From: Pseudonocardia oroxyli | Lineage (GTDB): Bacteria > Actinomycetota > Actinomycetes > Mycobacteriales > Pseudonocardiaceae | Reading direction: 5' to 3' | NCBI RefSeq assembly: GCF_900102195.1 | Contig: NZ_FNBE01000012.1 | Span: 124,001-188,000, forward strand | DNA: 64,000 bases | Shown here: positions 45,229-53,770 of the stretch, one piece after another | How positions within the stretch are numbered: position 1 is the first letter of the stretch | How the letters are laid out: every line of letters begins with the position of its first letter | Notes under the pieces: model-generated | What the model saw: the letters and a program-made list of their open reading frames with translations, nothing else | The model's database searches: none | What the model was told of the DNA's origin: nothing | Made by a program: the position numbers and the translations under genes

Positions 45229-46170
45229 ATGCGGGCGCTGTGTGTCGTCGGGACCGGGCTGATCGGCGGATCGTTGATGCGGGCCGCGGCCGCGGCGGGT
45301 CGGGAGGTGTGGGGCGTCGCCTGGTCGACCGGCACGGCGGCCGCCGCGCAGGCGGACGGGTTCGACGTCGACACCGACCTGGACGCCGCGCTGCGCAAGG
45401 CCGCGGACGCCGACGCCCTGGTCGTCGTCGCCGTGCCGCTCCCGGCCGTCGAGCAGATCCTGACCCGGGTCGACGCCGTCGCCCCGACGGTCCGGCTCAC
45501 CGACGCCGTGAGTGTGAAGGTGGCGGTGCAGGACCTGGTCACCACCTACGCCCCGCGGGCCCGGTACGTCGGCGGGCACCCGATGGCCGGAACCTCGGAG
45601 TCCGGTTGGGCCGCGGGGGACGGCGCGCTGTTCCGGGACGCCGCATGGGTCGTCATCGCCGACGACGGGGTGGACCTCGAGGTGTGGCGGGACGTCGCCG
45701 AGCTGGCCTGGGCCTGCGGGTCCCGGGTCGTGCCCGCGGCGTCCGACGAGCACGATCTCGCCGTCGCGCGGATCTCGCACCTGCCGCACCTGCTCGCGGC
45801 GGTCCTGGCGAGCGTCGGCGCCGGGGACCCGGACGACGACCTGGCGCTCGCCCTGTCCGCGAGCTCGTTCGCCGACGGGACCCGGGTGGCGGGCACGCGG
45901 CCGGAGCTGACCCTGGCGATGTGCGAGGGCAACCGGCCCGCCCTGCTCGCCGCGGTCGACGAGGCGCTGGGCCGCCTCGGCGTCATGCGCGGGGCGCTGG
46001 CCTCCACGGGCGGGCTCAAGGCGACCGTCGAGGCGGGCTACCTCGCGCGGCAGCGCTGGAAGTCCACCCGCGAGCCGCTCGGGCTCGCCGTGTCGCTCGA
46101 GGGCCCGAACGCCCTGGCGGAGCTCCGCGAGCTCGGCCGCCGGGGAGACGTGGTCAGCGGCTGGAAGTAG
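45229..46170 (+). CDS. tyrA: Prephenate dehydrogenase
   Basis: A 313-residue NAD(P)-dependent enzyme of tyrosine synthesis. The nucleotide loop VGTGLIGGSL is at residues 7-16; substrate-site motifs are GGHPMAGTSESGW and the His in ISHLPHLLAAV. No chorismate mutase or ACT domain is attached. It overlaps the following convergent gene by 17 nt. Its vicinity to tadA matches mycobacterial order. Confidence 0.93.
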   Translation: MRALCVVGTGLIGGSLMRAAAAAGREVWGVAWSTGTAAAAQADGFDVDTDLDAALRKAADADALVVVAVPLPAVEQILTRVDAVAPTVRLTDAVSVKVAVQDLVTTYAPRARYVGGHPMAGTSESGWAAGDGALFRDAAWVVIADDGVDLEVWRDVAELAWACGSRVVPAASDEHDLAVARISHLPHLLAAVLASVGAGDPDDDLALALSASSFADGTRVAGTRPELTLAMCEGNRPALLAAVDEALGRLGVMRGALASTGGLKATVEAGYLARQRWKSTREPLGLAVSLEGPNALAELRELGRRGDVVSGWK

Positions 46171-46948
46171 CGGGCTCCCCGCTCGCCGTCACCCGGGCGG
46201 TCAGCTCGACGCCGAGCCGCCGCGGGAACAGCCGGTGCAGGTTCGAGGTCACCCGGTTGACCCGACCCGACACCACGCTCGGGGTCGAGCGGCCGTCCAG
46301 GGCGTGCAGGGCGGTGGCCACGACCTGCTCCGGGGTCTGCATCGCCGTCGCCCGGCCCGCCGCGGCGTCCCCCGCGACGTCGAGGAACTCGGTGCTGGTC
46401 AGCCCCGGGGACAGGCACAGCACCCGCAGGTCGCTTCCCCTGGTCTCGTACCAGAGCGCCTCGGTGAAGCTCAGCACGAAGGCCTTCGACGCGGCGTACA
46501 CCGCCATGTTCGGGATCGGCTGGTACGCGGCCACGCTCGCGACGTTGACCAGGTAGCCCGTGCCCGCCCGCAGCCGCGGCAGGAACGCTCGGCTCAGGCC
46601 CACCAGGGTCCCGACGTTCAGCTGCACCATCTGCTGCAGCCGGTCCGGGTCCTGCGCGTGGACCTGCCCGTGGTCGCCGAACCCGGCGTTGTTGACCAGC
46701 GCGGTGACCTCGATGCCGCGCCGGTCGACCTCGGCGAGCAGCTCCGCGGGCGCCTCGGGTCGGCCGAGGTCGAGGGGGATGACGTGCACCGTGACGTCGG
46801 ACAGCTCGGCGGCGAGGGCCTCGAGGCGCTCGGCCCGACGCGCGACGAGCACGAGGTCCGACCCGCGACGGGCGACCTCGCGCGCGAAGGCCGCGCCGAT
46901 GCCCGAGCTGGCGCCGGTGATGAGGACGGTCTGGCTGCGGTGATCCAT
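46154..46948 (-). CDS. Short-chain dehydrogenase/reductase
   Basis: A 264-residue classical SDR: cofactor motif TGASSGIG (residues 11-18), NNAGFG, catalytic Ser in NVASVAAY and YxxxK as YAASK. The extended C-terminus (NLHRLFPRRLGVELTARV) is seen in acyl/lipid-type SDRs; substrate unknown. ATG 46948. It is divergent from a TetR gene with a palindrome between them, so likely repressed by it. Confidence 0.9.
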   Translation of the reverse strand: MDHRSQTVLITGASSGIGAAFAREVARRGSDLVLVARRAERLEALAAELSDVTVHVIPLDLGRPEAPAELLAEVDRRGIEVTALVNNAGFGDHGQVHAQDPDRLQQMVQLNVGTLVGLSRAFLPRLRAGTGYLVNVASVAAYQPIPNMAVYAASKAFVLSFTEALWYETRGSDLRVLCLSPGLTSTEFLDVAGDAAAGRATAMQTPEQVVATALHALDGRSTPSVVSGRVNRVTSNLHRLFPRRLGVELTARVTASGEPATSSR

Positions 46949-46966
46949 GTGTGCACTGTATGCCCG

Positions 46967-46985
46967 CCTGACACTGGGTGCCAGG
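46967..46985. promoter_or_regulatory. Candidate TetR operator between SDR and TetR genes
   Basis: CCTGACACTGGGTGCCAGG is an imperfect 9-1-9 inverted repeat in the 63-nt divergent region, with 7 of 9 arm positions matching. Confidence 0.45.
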
Positions 46986-47011
46986 TTGGCATCGTGAGTT
47001 ACGCTGGGGTC

Positions 47012-47578
47012 GTGAGCTTGTGGGAGCAGACCCGGCGGACCGTGCAGGACGACATCGCGGCGGCCGCCATGGACCTGTTCGTCGAGCACGGGTTCGACGC
47101 GGTGACGATGGACGAGATCGCGACCCGCGCCGGCATCTCGCGGCGGTCGCTGTTCCGGTACTTCGGCACGAAGGAGGACCTCGTGCTGCGCTCCGTCGCG
47201 GGCACGGGCGAGAGCATCGCCGCGGCGCTGCGCGCCCGCCCGCGCACCGAAGGGCCGTGGGCGGCCGTGCTCGCCGTGGCGGACGAACTGGAGTCGGCGC
47301 CGGAGTGGGACCCCGCGCGGGAGCGGGCCATCGGCCGGATGTGCGTGGAGACCCCGGCGCTGCGGGCCCGGCGCGCCGAGAAGCACCAGGGCTGGGTGGA
47401 CCTGTTCACCCCGGAGCTGGCGGCCCGCCCGGAGAGCGCGCCGGTGGGCGAGTCGGCGGCGGGCGCGATCGCCGCCGCGGCGCTGGCCTGCCTGGACGTC
47501 GCGACCGACCGGTGGGTCGCCGAGGGCGGGGTCCTCGCCGCCCACTTCGCGCAGGCCGTGGCGGCGGTGCGGAGCTGA
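47012..47578 (+). CDS. TetR-family transcriptional regulator
   Basis: A 188-residue repressor with HTH MDLFVEHGFDAVTMDEIATR followed by AGISRRSLFRYFGTKEDLVL, and a helical effector domain. GTG 47012 is used; GTG 46994 is also possible. Divergent to the SDR gene, which is its likely target. Confidence 0.88.
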   Translation: MSLWEQTRRTVQDDIAAAAMDLFVEHGFDAVTMDEIATRAGISRRSLFRYFGTKEDLVLRSVAGTGESIAAALRARPRTEGPWAAVLAVADELESAPEWDPARERAIGRMCVETPALRARRAEKHQGWVDLFTPELAARPESAPVGESAAGAIAAAALACLDVATDRWVAEGGVLAAHFAQAVAAVRS

Positions 47579-47596
47579 CCCGGGCGGCCGCGCGGG

Positions 47597-48205
47597 CTAC
47601 GCCGTGGCCGCGTCCACCCGCTCGCTGGACAGCAGCGCGGCCAGACCGGGGTAGGAGATCACGAAGCCGTCGACGTCCACCGCCAGGTCCGCCGAGAAGT
47701 CCTCCCAGGTGAACCCGACCTGCGCCGGGACGTCACCCGCACCCACCCGCAGCGTCCGGTACTCCTGCACGGCCGTGGTGACCGTGAGGTCCGGCAAGGA
47801 CACGAACACCATCGGCACCTCGACCGCACCCGCCTCCCGGTGCAGGCCCAGCCTGCGGATCGGCAGCGAGTTGAACAGCGGGCTGAACTCCAGGTCCAGG
47901 TCCACGGCGCCGTCGAAGTCCGCGCGGGTCGAGCCGGACCCGTCGTCGAGCAGCCAGAAGCCGTCGTCGGTGCGCTGGATCGTGAGGTGCTTCTCGGCGG
48001 CCATCGTGGCCGCGGTGACGGACAGCCGCAGGAGCGTGCCGTCCTCGCGCACGACGAGGTTGTAGGAGGCCGTGAGGTCGCCGGAGGGATCCGGGCGCAC
48101 GATCCGGCCGAGCGCCCGGAACCCGAGCGGGCCGGGACCGAAGTGCACCCGGACCCCCTCGAGGCCCGGCCTGCCCTCGGCCTGCCAGGTGAGCATGGTC
48201 GTCAT
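47597..48205 (-). CDS. Putative glycolipid-binding family protein
   Basis: A 202-residue beta-rich protein. The pattern GPLGFRALGRIVRPDPSGDLTASYNLVVRED-type start, SGSTRADFDGAVDLDLEFSP and FNSLPIRRLGLH fits the putative glycolipid-binding (PA1994-like) family; no enzymatic motif is visible and the ligand is not proven. No signal peptide. It converges with the TetR gene. Confidence 0.75.
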   Translation of the reverse strand: MTTMLTWQAEGRPGLEGVRVHFGPGPLGFRALGRIVRPDPSGDLTASYNLVVREDGTLLRLSVTAATMAAEKHLTIQRTDDGFWLLDDGSGSTRADFDGAVDLDLEFSPLFNSLPIRRLGLHREAGAVEVPMVFVSLPDLTVTTAVQEYRTLRVGAGDVPAQVGFTWEDFSADLAVDVDGFVISYPGLAALLSSERVDAATA

Positions 48206-48264
48206 CGACACCACCGTAGGGAGCGGGAGGCCCGGGCGCACCGCCCGGGATCGGCCGAGTGTGG

Positions 48265-48447
48265 CTAGGACGCGGGCTGGTCGGGGACGAAGTCCTTGAT
48301 CTTGTCGACGACCGCGTCGACCTGCTCGGCGTGCCCGAACCTCTCCTTGACGATCTCGCCCACCTTCTCGGCACCCTGCTCGATCGCCTCGCCGTGCTCG
48401 TTCACCAGCTTCTCGGCCTGACCCTTGAGCGCGTCGAAATCCACCAC
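48265..48447 (-). CDS. MT0933-like antitoxin family protein
   Basis: A 60-residue acidic helical protein (VDFDALKGQAEKLVNEHGEA, VGEIVKERFGHAEQVDAVVD) matching the Rv0909/MT0933 antitoxin family. GTG 48447 has AGGGGG about 7 nt upstream. The expected toxin (an SRPBCC-type protein next to it in mycobacteria) is not adjacent, so this may be an orphan or a CsbD-like stress protein. Confidence 0.7.
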   Translation of the reverse strand: MVDFDALKGQAEKLVNEHGEAIEQGAEKVGEIVKERFGHAEQVDAVVDKIKDFVPDQPAS

Positions 48448-48512
48448 GGTGGTGCCCCCTTCTCGAGCATTCGTGATCGTGCGCCATCAAACACCCCGGC
48501 GCCCCCGAGGCA

Positions 48513-49388
48513 CTAGCCCTCCCGGCGGACCTCCTCCGGCTCGACGTCCGCCCGCACCCCCCGGAAGGCGGGCTCGCGCAGCCTGCCCTCGGCCGTCCAG
48601 CCCAGGTGCGCGACCTCCACGGCGACGACCGGCTCGTACCAGTGCACCCCGGCCGCGTCCGCCCGCGGCGGCCGCTCGGCGAAGGGCGCGGACGCCCGCT
48701 CACTGCCGCTGAGCAGGTCGGACAGGGTCTGTTCGGCGGTCCGGGCGTCGACCCGGCCGACGTAGGCGAGCGCGTCGCCGTCGGGCACGCCCAGGAGCAG
48801 CACTCCCCGCCCCGGCCGCCAGCCGCCGACCAGGCAGGTCTGGGTGTGGCGGTGGGTCACCTTCACCCAGCCGGGGCCGCCGTAGGGCGCGTCGCGCCGC
48901 TTCGCCACGACGCCCTCCATGCCGCGCCGCGCGGTCGCCTCCCACAACGCCCGTCCGTCGGTATAGGTCGGTGACAACGCCAGGGTGGGGACGCCCGAGG
49001 TGTCGAGCCGCTCGAGGGTCGCCCGGCGTTCGTGCAGCGGACGCTCCTCGATCGGGACCCCGTAGAGCCGCAGCACGTCGAACACCATGAAGGTGACCGG
49101 CGTGCGCGGGCGCGGGACCGGCCGGTGCAGCCGGTCGGCCAGGGCCGCGAAGCTCGGCACGCCGTCCTGCAGGAGGACGACCTCGCCGTCGAGCAGCACG
49201 TCCGGTGCGACCGTGGTCAGCGCCGCCAGCTCCGGGAAGCTCGCGGTGACGTCCCGCCCGCCCCGGGTGAGCAGGTGCAGGACCCCGTCGGCCACGTCCG
49301 CGAGCAGCCGCATGCCGTCCCACTTGACCTCGTAGACCCACTCCGGCCCCGTCGGGAGGGTGCCGGGAGTGGCGAGCATGGGCTGCAC
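48513..49388 (-). CDS. ATP-dependent DNA ligase, stand-alone (LigC/LigD ligase-domain type)
   Basis: A 291-residue ligase consisting of the nucleotidyltransferase domain and an OB-fold. The adenylated lysine is K22 in EVKWDGMR; later motifs are LLDGEVVL, FMVFDVL, MEGVVAKRRDAPY and WVKV. It lacks polymerase and nuclease domains of full LigD. It is divergent from the Ku gene with 17 nt between the starts, indicating end-joining repair. Confidence 0.92.
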   Translation of the reverse strand: MQPMLATPGTLPTGPEWVYEVKWDGMRLLADVADGVLHLLTRGGRDVTASFPELAALTTVAPDVLLDGEVVLLQDGVPSFAALADRLHRPVPRPRTPVTFMVFDVLRLYGVPIEERPLHERRATLERLDTSGVPTLALSPTYTDGRALWEATARRGMEGVVAKRRDAPYGGPGWVKVTHRHTQTCLVGGWRPGRGVLLLGVPDGDALAYVGRVDARTAEQTLSDLLSGSERASAPFAERPPRADAAGVHWYEPVVAVEVAHLGWTAEGRLREPAFRGVRADVEPEEVRREG

Positions 49389-49405
49389 CCCGTCATGCTG
49401 TCACC

Positions 49406-50323
49406 ATGCGTGCGATGTGGAGCGGTGCCGTGTCTTTCGGGCTGGTCTCCGTGCCCATCAAGCTGTACTCGGCCACGACGAACCACGACGTCCGGTTCCA
49501 CCAGGTCCACGGCGCGGACGGCGGCCGGATCCGCTACAAGCGCACGTGCACCGTGTGCGGCGAGGTCGTGGAGTACGCGGACATCGTGAAGGGGTACGAG
49601 ACCGAGGACGGCGAGCTCATCACGCTCGACGAGTCGGACCTCGACTCGCTGCCGGTCGCCTCCGGCCACGAGATCGACGTCATCGAGTTCGTGCCCGCGG
49701 ACCAGATCGACCCGATGCTGTTCGACAAGGCCTACTACCTCGAGCCCGAGACGAAGGCCGCCAAGCCCTACGCGCTGCTGCGCGAGGCGCTCGCCGAGAC
49801 CGACCGGATGGCGGTCGTGCGGTTCGCGCTGCGGCAGCGGGAGTCGCTCGCCCTGCTGCGGGTGCGGGACAAGGTGATCGTGCTGCAGACCATGCTGTGG
49901 CCGGACGAGGTCCGCGAGCCCGCGTTCGACATCCTCGACCAGGACGTCGACCTCAAGCCGCAGGAGCTCAAGATGGCGTCCTCGCTGGTCGAGAGCATGG
50001 GCGCGGACTTCGACTCGGCCGATTTCCACGACGAGTACCGGGACGCGGTGCTGGAGCTGATCGAGTCGAAGAAGGAGCACGGCGACGCCCGCCCCGCCCC
50101 CGTCGAGGCGAAGAAGGAGGACGAGGGCGACTCCATGACCGACCTGCTCTCCGCCCTCCAGGCCAGCGTCGAGGCGGCCAAGGGCAAGGCGGGGGCGAAG
50201 GCCGACCCGGAGCCCGAACCCGAGCCCGAGAAGAAGCCCGCGCGCAAGCCCGCGGCGCGCCGGAAGAAGGAGTCCTCCGAGGAGGACAAGCCCGCGACGA
50301 CCCGCAAACGCCGCACCGCCTGA
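49406..50323 (+). CDS. ku: Ku protein of non-homologous end joining
   Basis: A 305-residue homodimeric ring protein that holds DNA ends. The beta-barrel core is clear (MWSGAVSFGLVSVPIKLYSA, a CTVCGEVV pair, FVPADQIDPMLFDKAYYLEP). The last 60 residues are a Lys/Glu/Pro-rich tail (EPEPEPEKKPARKPAARRKK) that may bind DNA. It recruits the ligase encoded opposite. Confidence 0.95.
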   Translation: MRAMWSGAVSFGLVSVPIKLYSATTNHDVRFHQVHGADGGRIRYKRTCTVCGEVVEYADIVKGYETEDGELITLDESDLDSLPVASGHEIDVIEFVPADQIDPMLFDKAYYLEPETKAAKPYALLREALAETDRMAVVRFALRQRESLALLRVRDKVIVLQTMLWPDEVREPAFDILDQDVDLKPQELKMASSLVESMGADFDSADFHDEYRDAVLELIESKKEHGDARPAPVEAKKEDEGDSMTDLLSALQASVEAAKGKAGAKADPEPEPEPEKKPARKPAARRKKESSEEDKPATTRKRRTA

Positions 50324-50326
50324 CCC

Positions 50327-50370
50327 CCGTGAGTGGCGATGGTCGCTGGAGCGACTATCGCCACTCACGG
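50327..50370. terminator. Palindrome family B after ku
   Basis: Arms CCGTGAGTGGCGATGGTCGC (50327-50346) and GCGACTATCGCCACTCACGG (50351-50370) pair with one mismatch around TGGA. The stop of the convergent LCP gene lies inside it. Confidence 0.75.
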
Positions 50371-51534
50371 GCCGTGGGCGGACTCCGGCGGGGTCTGGTC
50401 CTTCTGCAGGCTGTCGAACAGCTGGCTCGCCCGGTCCCGGTCCCACCTGACCACCGACTGGCCGCCGATCGTCGGGGTGCCGCCGACCGGGACCGTGGTG
50501 GCGACGCCGCCGTTCGTCACCCCGCGCATGGCCAGGCCGAGCTGCGCGATGTTCCAGATGTGGTCGCTGGAGTCGACCGTGATCAGGCCCGTCATGGCGT
50601 CCGCCAGCGGCACGACGCGGAACGGGTTGACCAGCGTGGTGGGGCTCGTGGCCTTCGCGATCAGCGCCGACAGGAACTCCCGCTGGCGCTGCACCCGGTC
50701 GAAGTCCGAGCCCGCCGTCGCCCGGGTGCGGACGTAGCCGAGCGCGGTCTGCCCGTCGAGCTCCTGGCAGCCCGCCTGGATGTCCAGGGCCGCCTTCGGA
50801 TCCTTGATCGCCCGCGGCACGCAGAGGTCCACCCCGCCGATGGCGTCCACGGCGTCGACGAACCCGCCGAACCCGATCTCGGCGTAGTGGTCGATGTGCA
50901 GGCCGGTGGCGGCCTCCACCGTCGAGATCAGCAGCTGCGGGCCGCCGAAGGCGTACGCCGCGTTCAGCTTGTTCGTCCCGTGCCCGTCGATCGGCACGTA
51001 CGAGTCCCGCGGCAGGCTGACCAGCACCGATCCCGAGCTGCCGGAGTGCAGCAGCATGATCGTGTCGGTGCGCTGGCCCGCGGCGTCTCCCGTGCCGAGC
51101 CGCTCCTCGTCCTCCGCGGAGAGGTCCGCGCGGCTGTCGGAGCCGACGATCAGCCAGTTCGTGCCGGACGACTCCGCCGTCGACCCCGCGGGCAGCGCCT
51201 CGACCCGGTTCATGTTCTGGTCGAGGTACACGCCCCAGCCCACGAGCGCGACCAGCAGCGCCAGCGCGATCCACTTGATCCGCCGCCCCCAGCGGCGGGG
51301 CTTGCGCACCTTCGGCGCCCTGGTCTGCACCGGCGGCCGATACTCCTGGCGGGGCGGCGGGCCGGAGGGCATCACCCGGGTGTGGGGCGGCGGCTGGTTC
51401 GACGGGATCCGCCGCGTCGGGCCCTCGCCCTGGTACCCGGGCGGCGGGCCGGGGCGGCGGGGCGGCTGGTTCGTCCACCCCGGACCCCCGCCACGGCGCG
51501 GCGGCGGGCCTTGGGGTCCGCGAGGTCCGGTCAT
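50365..51534 (-). CDS. LytR-CpsA-Psr (LCP) family protein
   Basis: A 389-residue membrane-anchored phosphotransferase that attaches polymers (arabinogalactan or teichoic acid) to peptidoglycan. A Pro/Arg-rich cytoplasmic tail of about 105 residues precedes one membrane helix (IKWIALALLVALVGWGVYL); the outside LCP domain has LIVGSDSRADL, DTIMLLH, LPRDSYV and GGVDLCVPRAI, with the catalytic Arg/Asp cluster at GYVRTRATAGSDFDRVQRQR. ATG 51534 has GAGAGGG 4 nt upstream. Confidence 0.93.
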   Translation of the reverse strand: MTGPRGPQGPPPRRGGGPGWTNQPPRRPGPPPGYQGEGPTRRIPSNQPPPHTRVMPSGPPPRQEYRPPVQTRAPKVRKPRRWGRRIKWIALALLVALVGWGVYLDQNMNRVEALPAGSTAESSGTNWLIVGSDSRADLSAEDEERLGTGDAAGQRTDTIMLLHSGSSGSVLVSLPRDSYVPIDGHGTNKLNAAYAFGGPQLLISTVEAATGLHIDHYAEIGFGGFVDAVDAIGGVDLCVPRAIKDPKAALDIQAGCQELDGQTALGYVRTRATAGSDFDRVQRQREFLSALIAKATSPTTLVNPFRVVPLADAMTGLITVDSSDHIWNIAQLGLAMRGVTNGGVATTVPVGGTPTIGGQSVVRWDRDRASQLFDSLQKDQTPPESAHGP

Positions 51535-51674
51535 GGCGCCCTCTCCCGACGTCTGGTGGTCCCGGTGCGAGCCCACGGTAGCGAGACGGCCGTACCCGTC
51601 CCTCATCCCTAGGACGCGCGAACCACCCGCCGGTTGCCCGGTGTGTCGGAATCAGCGCCCGCCGGTCCCACGGC

Positions 51675-52193
51675 TCAGCCGAGCAGCGGCTCGCCCTCGA
51701 AGCGACCGAGCTCCTCCCGGTAGAACTCCAGGCCCACCCCGTTGGGATCCCGGATGTAGAGACTGTTGTCCACGCCACGGTCCGGGCCGAGGTACTCGAT
51801 CCCCGCCGCGTCGAGTCGGGCCTTGGCCTTCTCGAACTCCTCGGGCGAGGTGGACAGCGCGAGGTGCTGCACGGCCCCGATCGTCTCGCTGAACGCCGGG
51901 TGGTCGTGGCCGGGGAAGTCGAAGAACCCGAGCAGGTTGCCCGCCCCGATGTCGAAGAAGAAGTGGCTCGACCCCGCGTAGTCCCGGTTCTCCACCAGCT
52001 CGACGAGCGGGAAGCCCAGCACCTCCTGGTAGAACCGGATCGTCTCCTCGACGTCCTTGCAGATCAGCGCGATGTGGTGGACACCCTGCACCGTCGTCGG
52101 CGCGCGGTCGGCGGGCGCCTGGAGGTACCTGTCGCGCAGGTCCTTGCGCCGGGCGCGGACCGCCTCGAGCTCGGCTCCCTCGGGCTGCGGCAT
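51675..52193 (-). CDS. VOC-family (glyoxalase/dioxygenase-like) protein
   Basis: A 172-residue protein with a single vicinal-oxygen-chelate module: VQGVHHIALICKDVEETIRF with the metal-binding His, GAVQHLALST for the next ligand, and VGLEFYREELGRFE with the Glu ligand. Enzyme type (lyase, dioxygenase, resistance) cannot be told. ATG 52193 has AAGGGGAG 4 nt upstream. Confidence 0.87.
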   Translation of the reverse strand: MPQPEGAELEAVRARRKDLRDRYLQAPADRAPTTVQGVHHIALICKDVEETIRFYQEVLGFPLVELVENRDYAGSSHFFFDIGAGNLLGFFDFPGHDHPAFSETIGAVQHLALSTSPEEFEKAKARLDAAGIEYLGPDRGVDNSLYIRDPNGVGLEFYREELGRFEGEPLLG

Positions 52194-52232
52194 CGGACTC
52201 CCCTTTCGGTCGTGGTGTCGTCGTCAACGGTA

Positions 52233-52246
52233 GTTGCACGCGCAAC
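52233..52246. promoter_or_regulatory. Palindromic operator upstream of the VOC gene
   Basis: GTTGC-ACGC-GCAAC is a perfect inverted repeat of the kind bound by MarR-type regulators (TTGC-n4-GCAA), located 40 nt before the VOC start. No regulator gene is adjacent. Confidence 0.4.
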
Positions 52247-52328
52247 ATTCCGCCCGACGTCGACGACCCACCGTGCCGGCTCGCGCACGAGACCGTCACC
52301 CGAGCCCGCCGGATGCGACGATCTCCGC

Positions 52329-53072
52329 GTGGACCTCCCCCTGCTCGAGGACGACCTGGGCCGCCCCGCCCTGCTCGACCCGCACCGCGTCGTCCCGCGC
52401 GGGGTGACCCTGCCCGAGCGGGCGGTGCTCTGCTTCTTCCCCGAGGTCGTCGCGGCCGTGGACCCGGTCCGGACGGTCCACCTGTCCTCCGAGCTCGGCC
52501 CGTGGCCGGTTCACGTCGTGGAGGTCGACGGCGCGGAGGTCGCGGTCGTGCAGCCCGGCGTCGGCGCCCCGCTGTCGGTGATCTTCTTCGAGGAGCTGGT
52601 CGCGCTCGGGGTGCGCGCCGCGGTGGCGGTCGGCGGCGCGGGGTCGCTCGTCCCGGAGCTCACGGTCGGGCACGCGGTCGTCGTGGGGTCCGCATTGCGG
52701 GACGAGGGCACGTCCTTCCACTACCTGCCCGCGGGCCGGGTCGTCGAGGCCGACCCCGCCGGGATCGCGGCACTCGTCGCGGCGCTCGGGAACGTCCCGC
52801 ACGTCGTGGCCCGCACCTGGACCACGGACGCCGTCTTCCGCGAGACGCGCAGCCGCGTCGAGCGGCGGGTCGCGGAGGACTGCGTGGTCGTCGACATGGA
52901 GGCGTCCGCCCTGATCGCCGTGGCCCGCCACCGCGACGTCCGCCTCGCGCACCTGCTCTTCGCGGGCGACTCGCTCGCGGGCGAGGAGTGGGAGCACCGG
53001 GGCTGGACCCGCGCCGCGGACGTCCGCGCAGCCCTCTACGGCATCGCCTGCGACGCGGCGACCATCCTCTGA
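52329..53072 (+). CDS. Nucleoside phosphorylase family protein
   Basis: A 247-residue PNP/UDP-family enzyme: the substrate region VGGAGSLVPELTVGHAVVV, and the conserved VVDMEASALIAVARHR with the ribose-binding Met-Glu. It phosphorolyses a purine or pyrimidine nucleoside, exact base unknown. GTG 52329 has no ribosome site and may be leaderless. Confidence 0.85.
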   Translation: MDLPLLEDDLGRPALLDPHRVVPRGVTLPERAVLCFFPEVVAAVDPVRTVHLSSELGPWPVHVVEVDGAEVAVVQPGVGAPLSVIFFEELVALGVRAAVAVGGAGSLVPELTVGHAVVVGSALRDEGTSFHYLPAGRVVEADPAGIAALVAALGNVPHVVARTWTTDAVFRETRSRVERRVAEDCVVVDMEASALIAVARHRDVRLAHLLFAGDSLAGEEWEHRGWTRAADVRAALYGIACDAATIL

Positions 53073-53090
53073 CGAGGCATGATGGAGCGG

Positions 53091-53717
53091 TTACTTGCGG
53101 CCGCCTCCGAGCAGGCCGCCGAGGAGATCGCCCAGGCCGCCGCCCAGCACACCGCCGCCCTGCTGGCCGCCGCCCGCACCACCCAGGATCCCGCCGAGCA
53201 GGTCGCCCAGGCCGCCGCCCGCGCCGCCCCCGGCGCCGGGCAGGCCGCCGCCGCCCTGCGCGCCGCCCGCCAGCTTCTTGGCCAGGTAGGACATGACGAT
53301 CGGGGCCAGGATCGGGAGGAGCTTGGCGATCAGCCCGGAGCCGCCCTCGCCGCCGAGCGCGCCCTGCGCCTGGGCGGGCGCGGCACCCGCCGCACCGCCG
53401 AGCGGCCCCAGGCCACCCAGCTGGTTGACGACCTGCGAGCGCTGGTCGCCGAACACGTGGCCGACGATCTTCTCGCCGTCCGCGGTGTCGACGTCGGCGA
53501 GGTCGACCCCGCCGTCGATCAGCGTGTCGTCGTGCTGCTGGACCGCGGCGGCGAACGAGGCGGCCCGGGCGGGATCGCCCGCGTTGGCCTGGATGCCGCC
53601 CAGGAGGGCGGGCAGGGCCGATCGTGCGGCGGACTCCGCGGTCGCCTCGTCGACGCCCAGTCGGGCGGCGAGATCGCCGAGCGACACCTGGCTGAGGATC
53701 TCGTCCACAGGGCTCAT
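53091..53717 (-). CDS. DUF937 domain protein
   Basis: A 208-residue protein: N-terminal helical domain (VDEILSQVSLGDLAARLGVD, ALPALLGGIQANA), then DDTLIDGG and GHVFGDQRSQVVNQL as in DUF937/YidB-like proteins, and a long Gly/Leu-rich tail of repeated GGLGDLLGG units. Function is unknown. It converges with the nucleoside phosphorylase gene. Confidence 0.85.
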   Translation of the reverse strand: MSPVDEILSQVSLGDLAARLGVDEATAESAARSALPALLGGIQANAGDPARAASFAAAVQQHDDTLIDGGVDLADVDTADGEKIVGHVFGDQRSQVVNQLGGLGPLGGAAGAAPAQAQGALGGEGGSGLIAKLLPILAPIVMSYLAKKLAGGAQGGGGLPGAGGGAGGGLGDLLGGILGGAGGGQQGGGVLGGGLGDLLGGLLGGGRK

Positions 53718-53770
53718 GAGCAGGACATTAGCGTGTCGATCATGGGGCGAGAAGTCGTATCGTCGACGGC

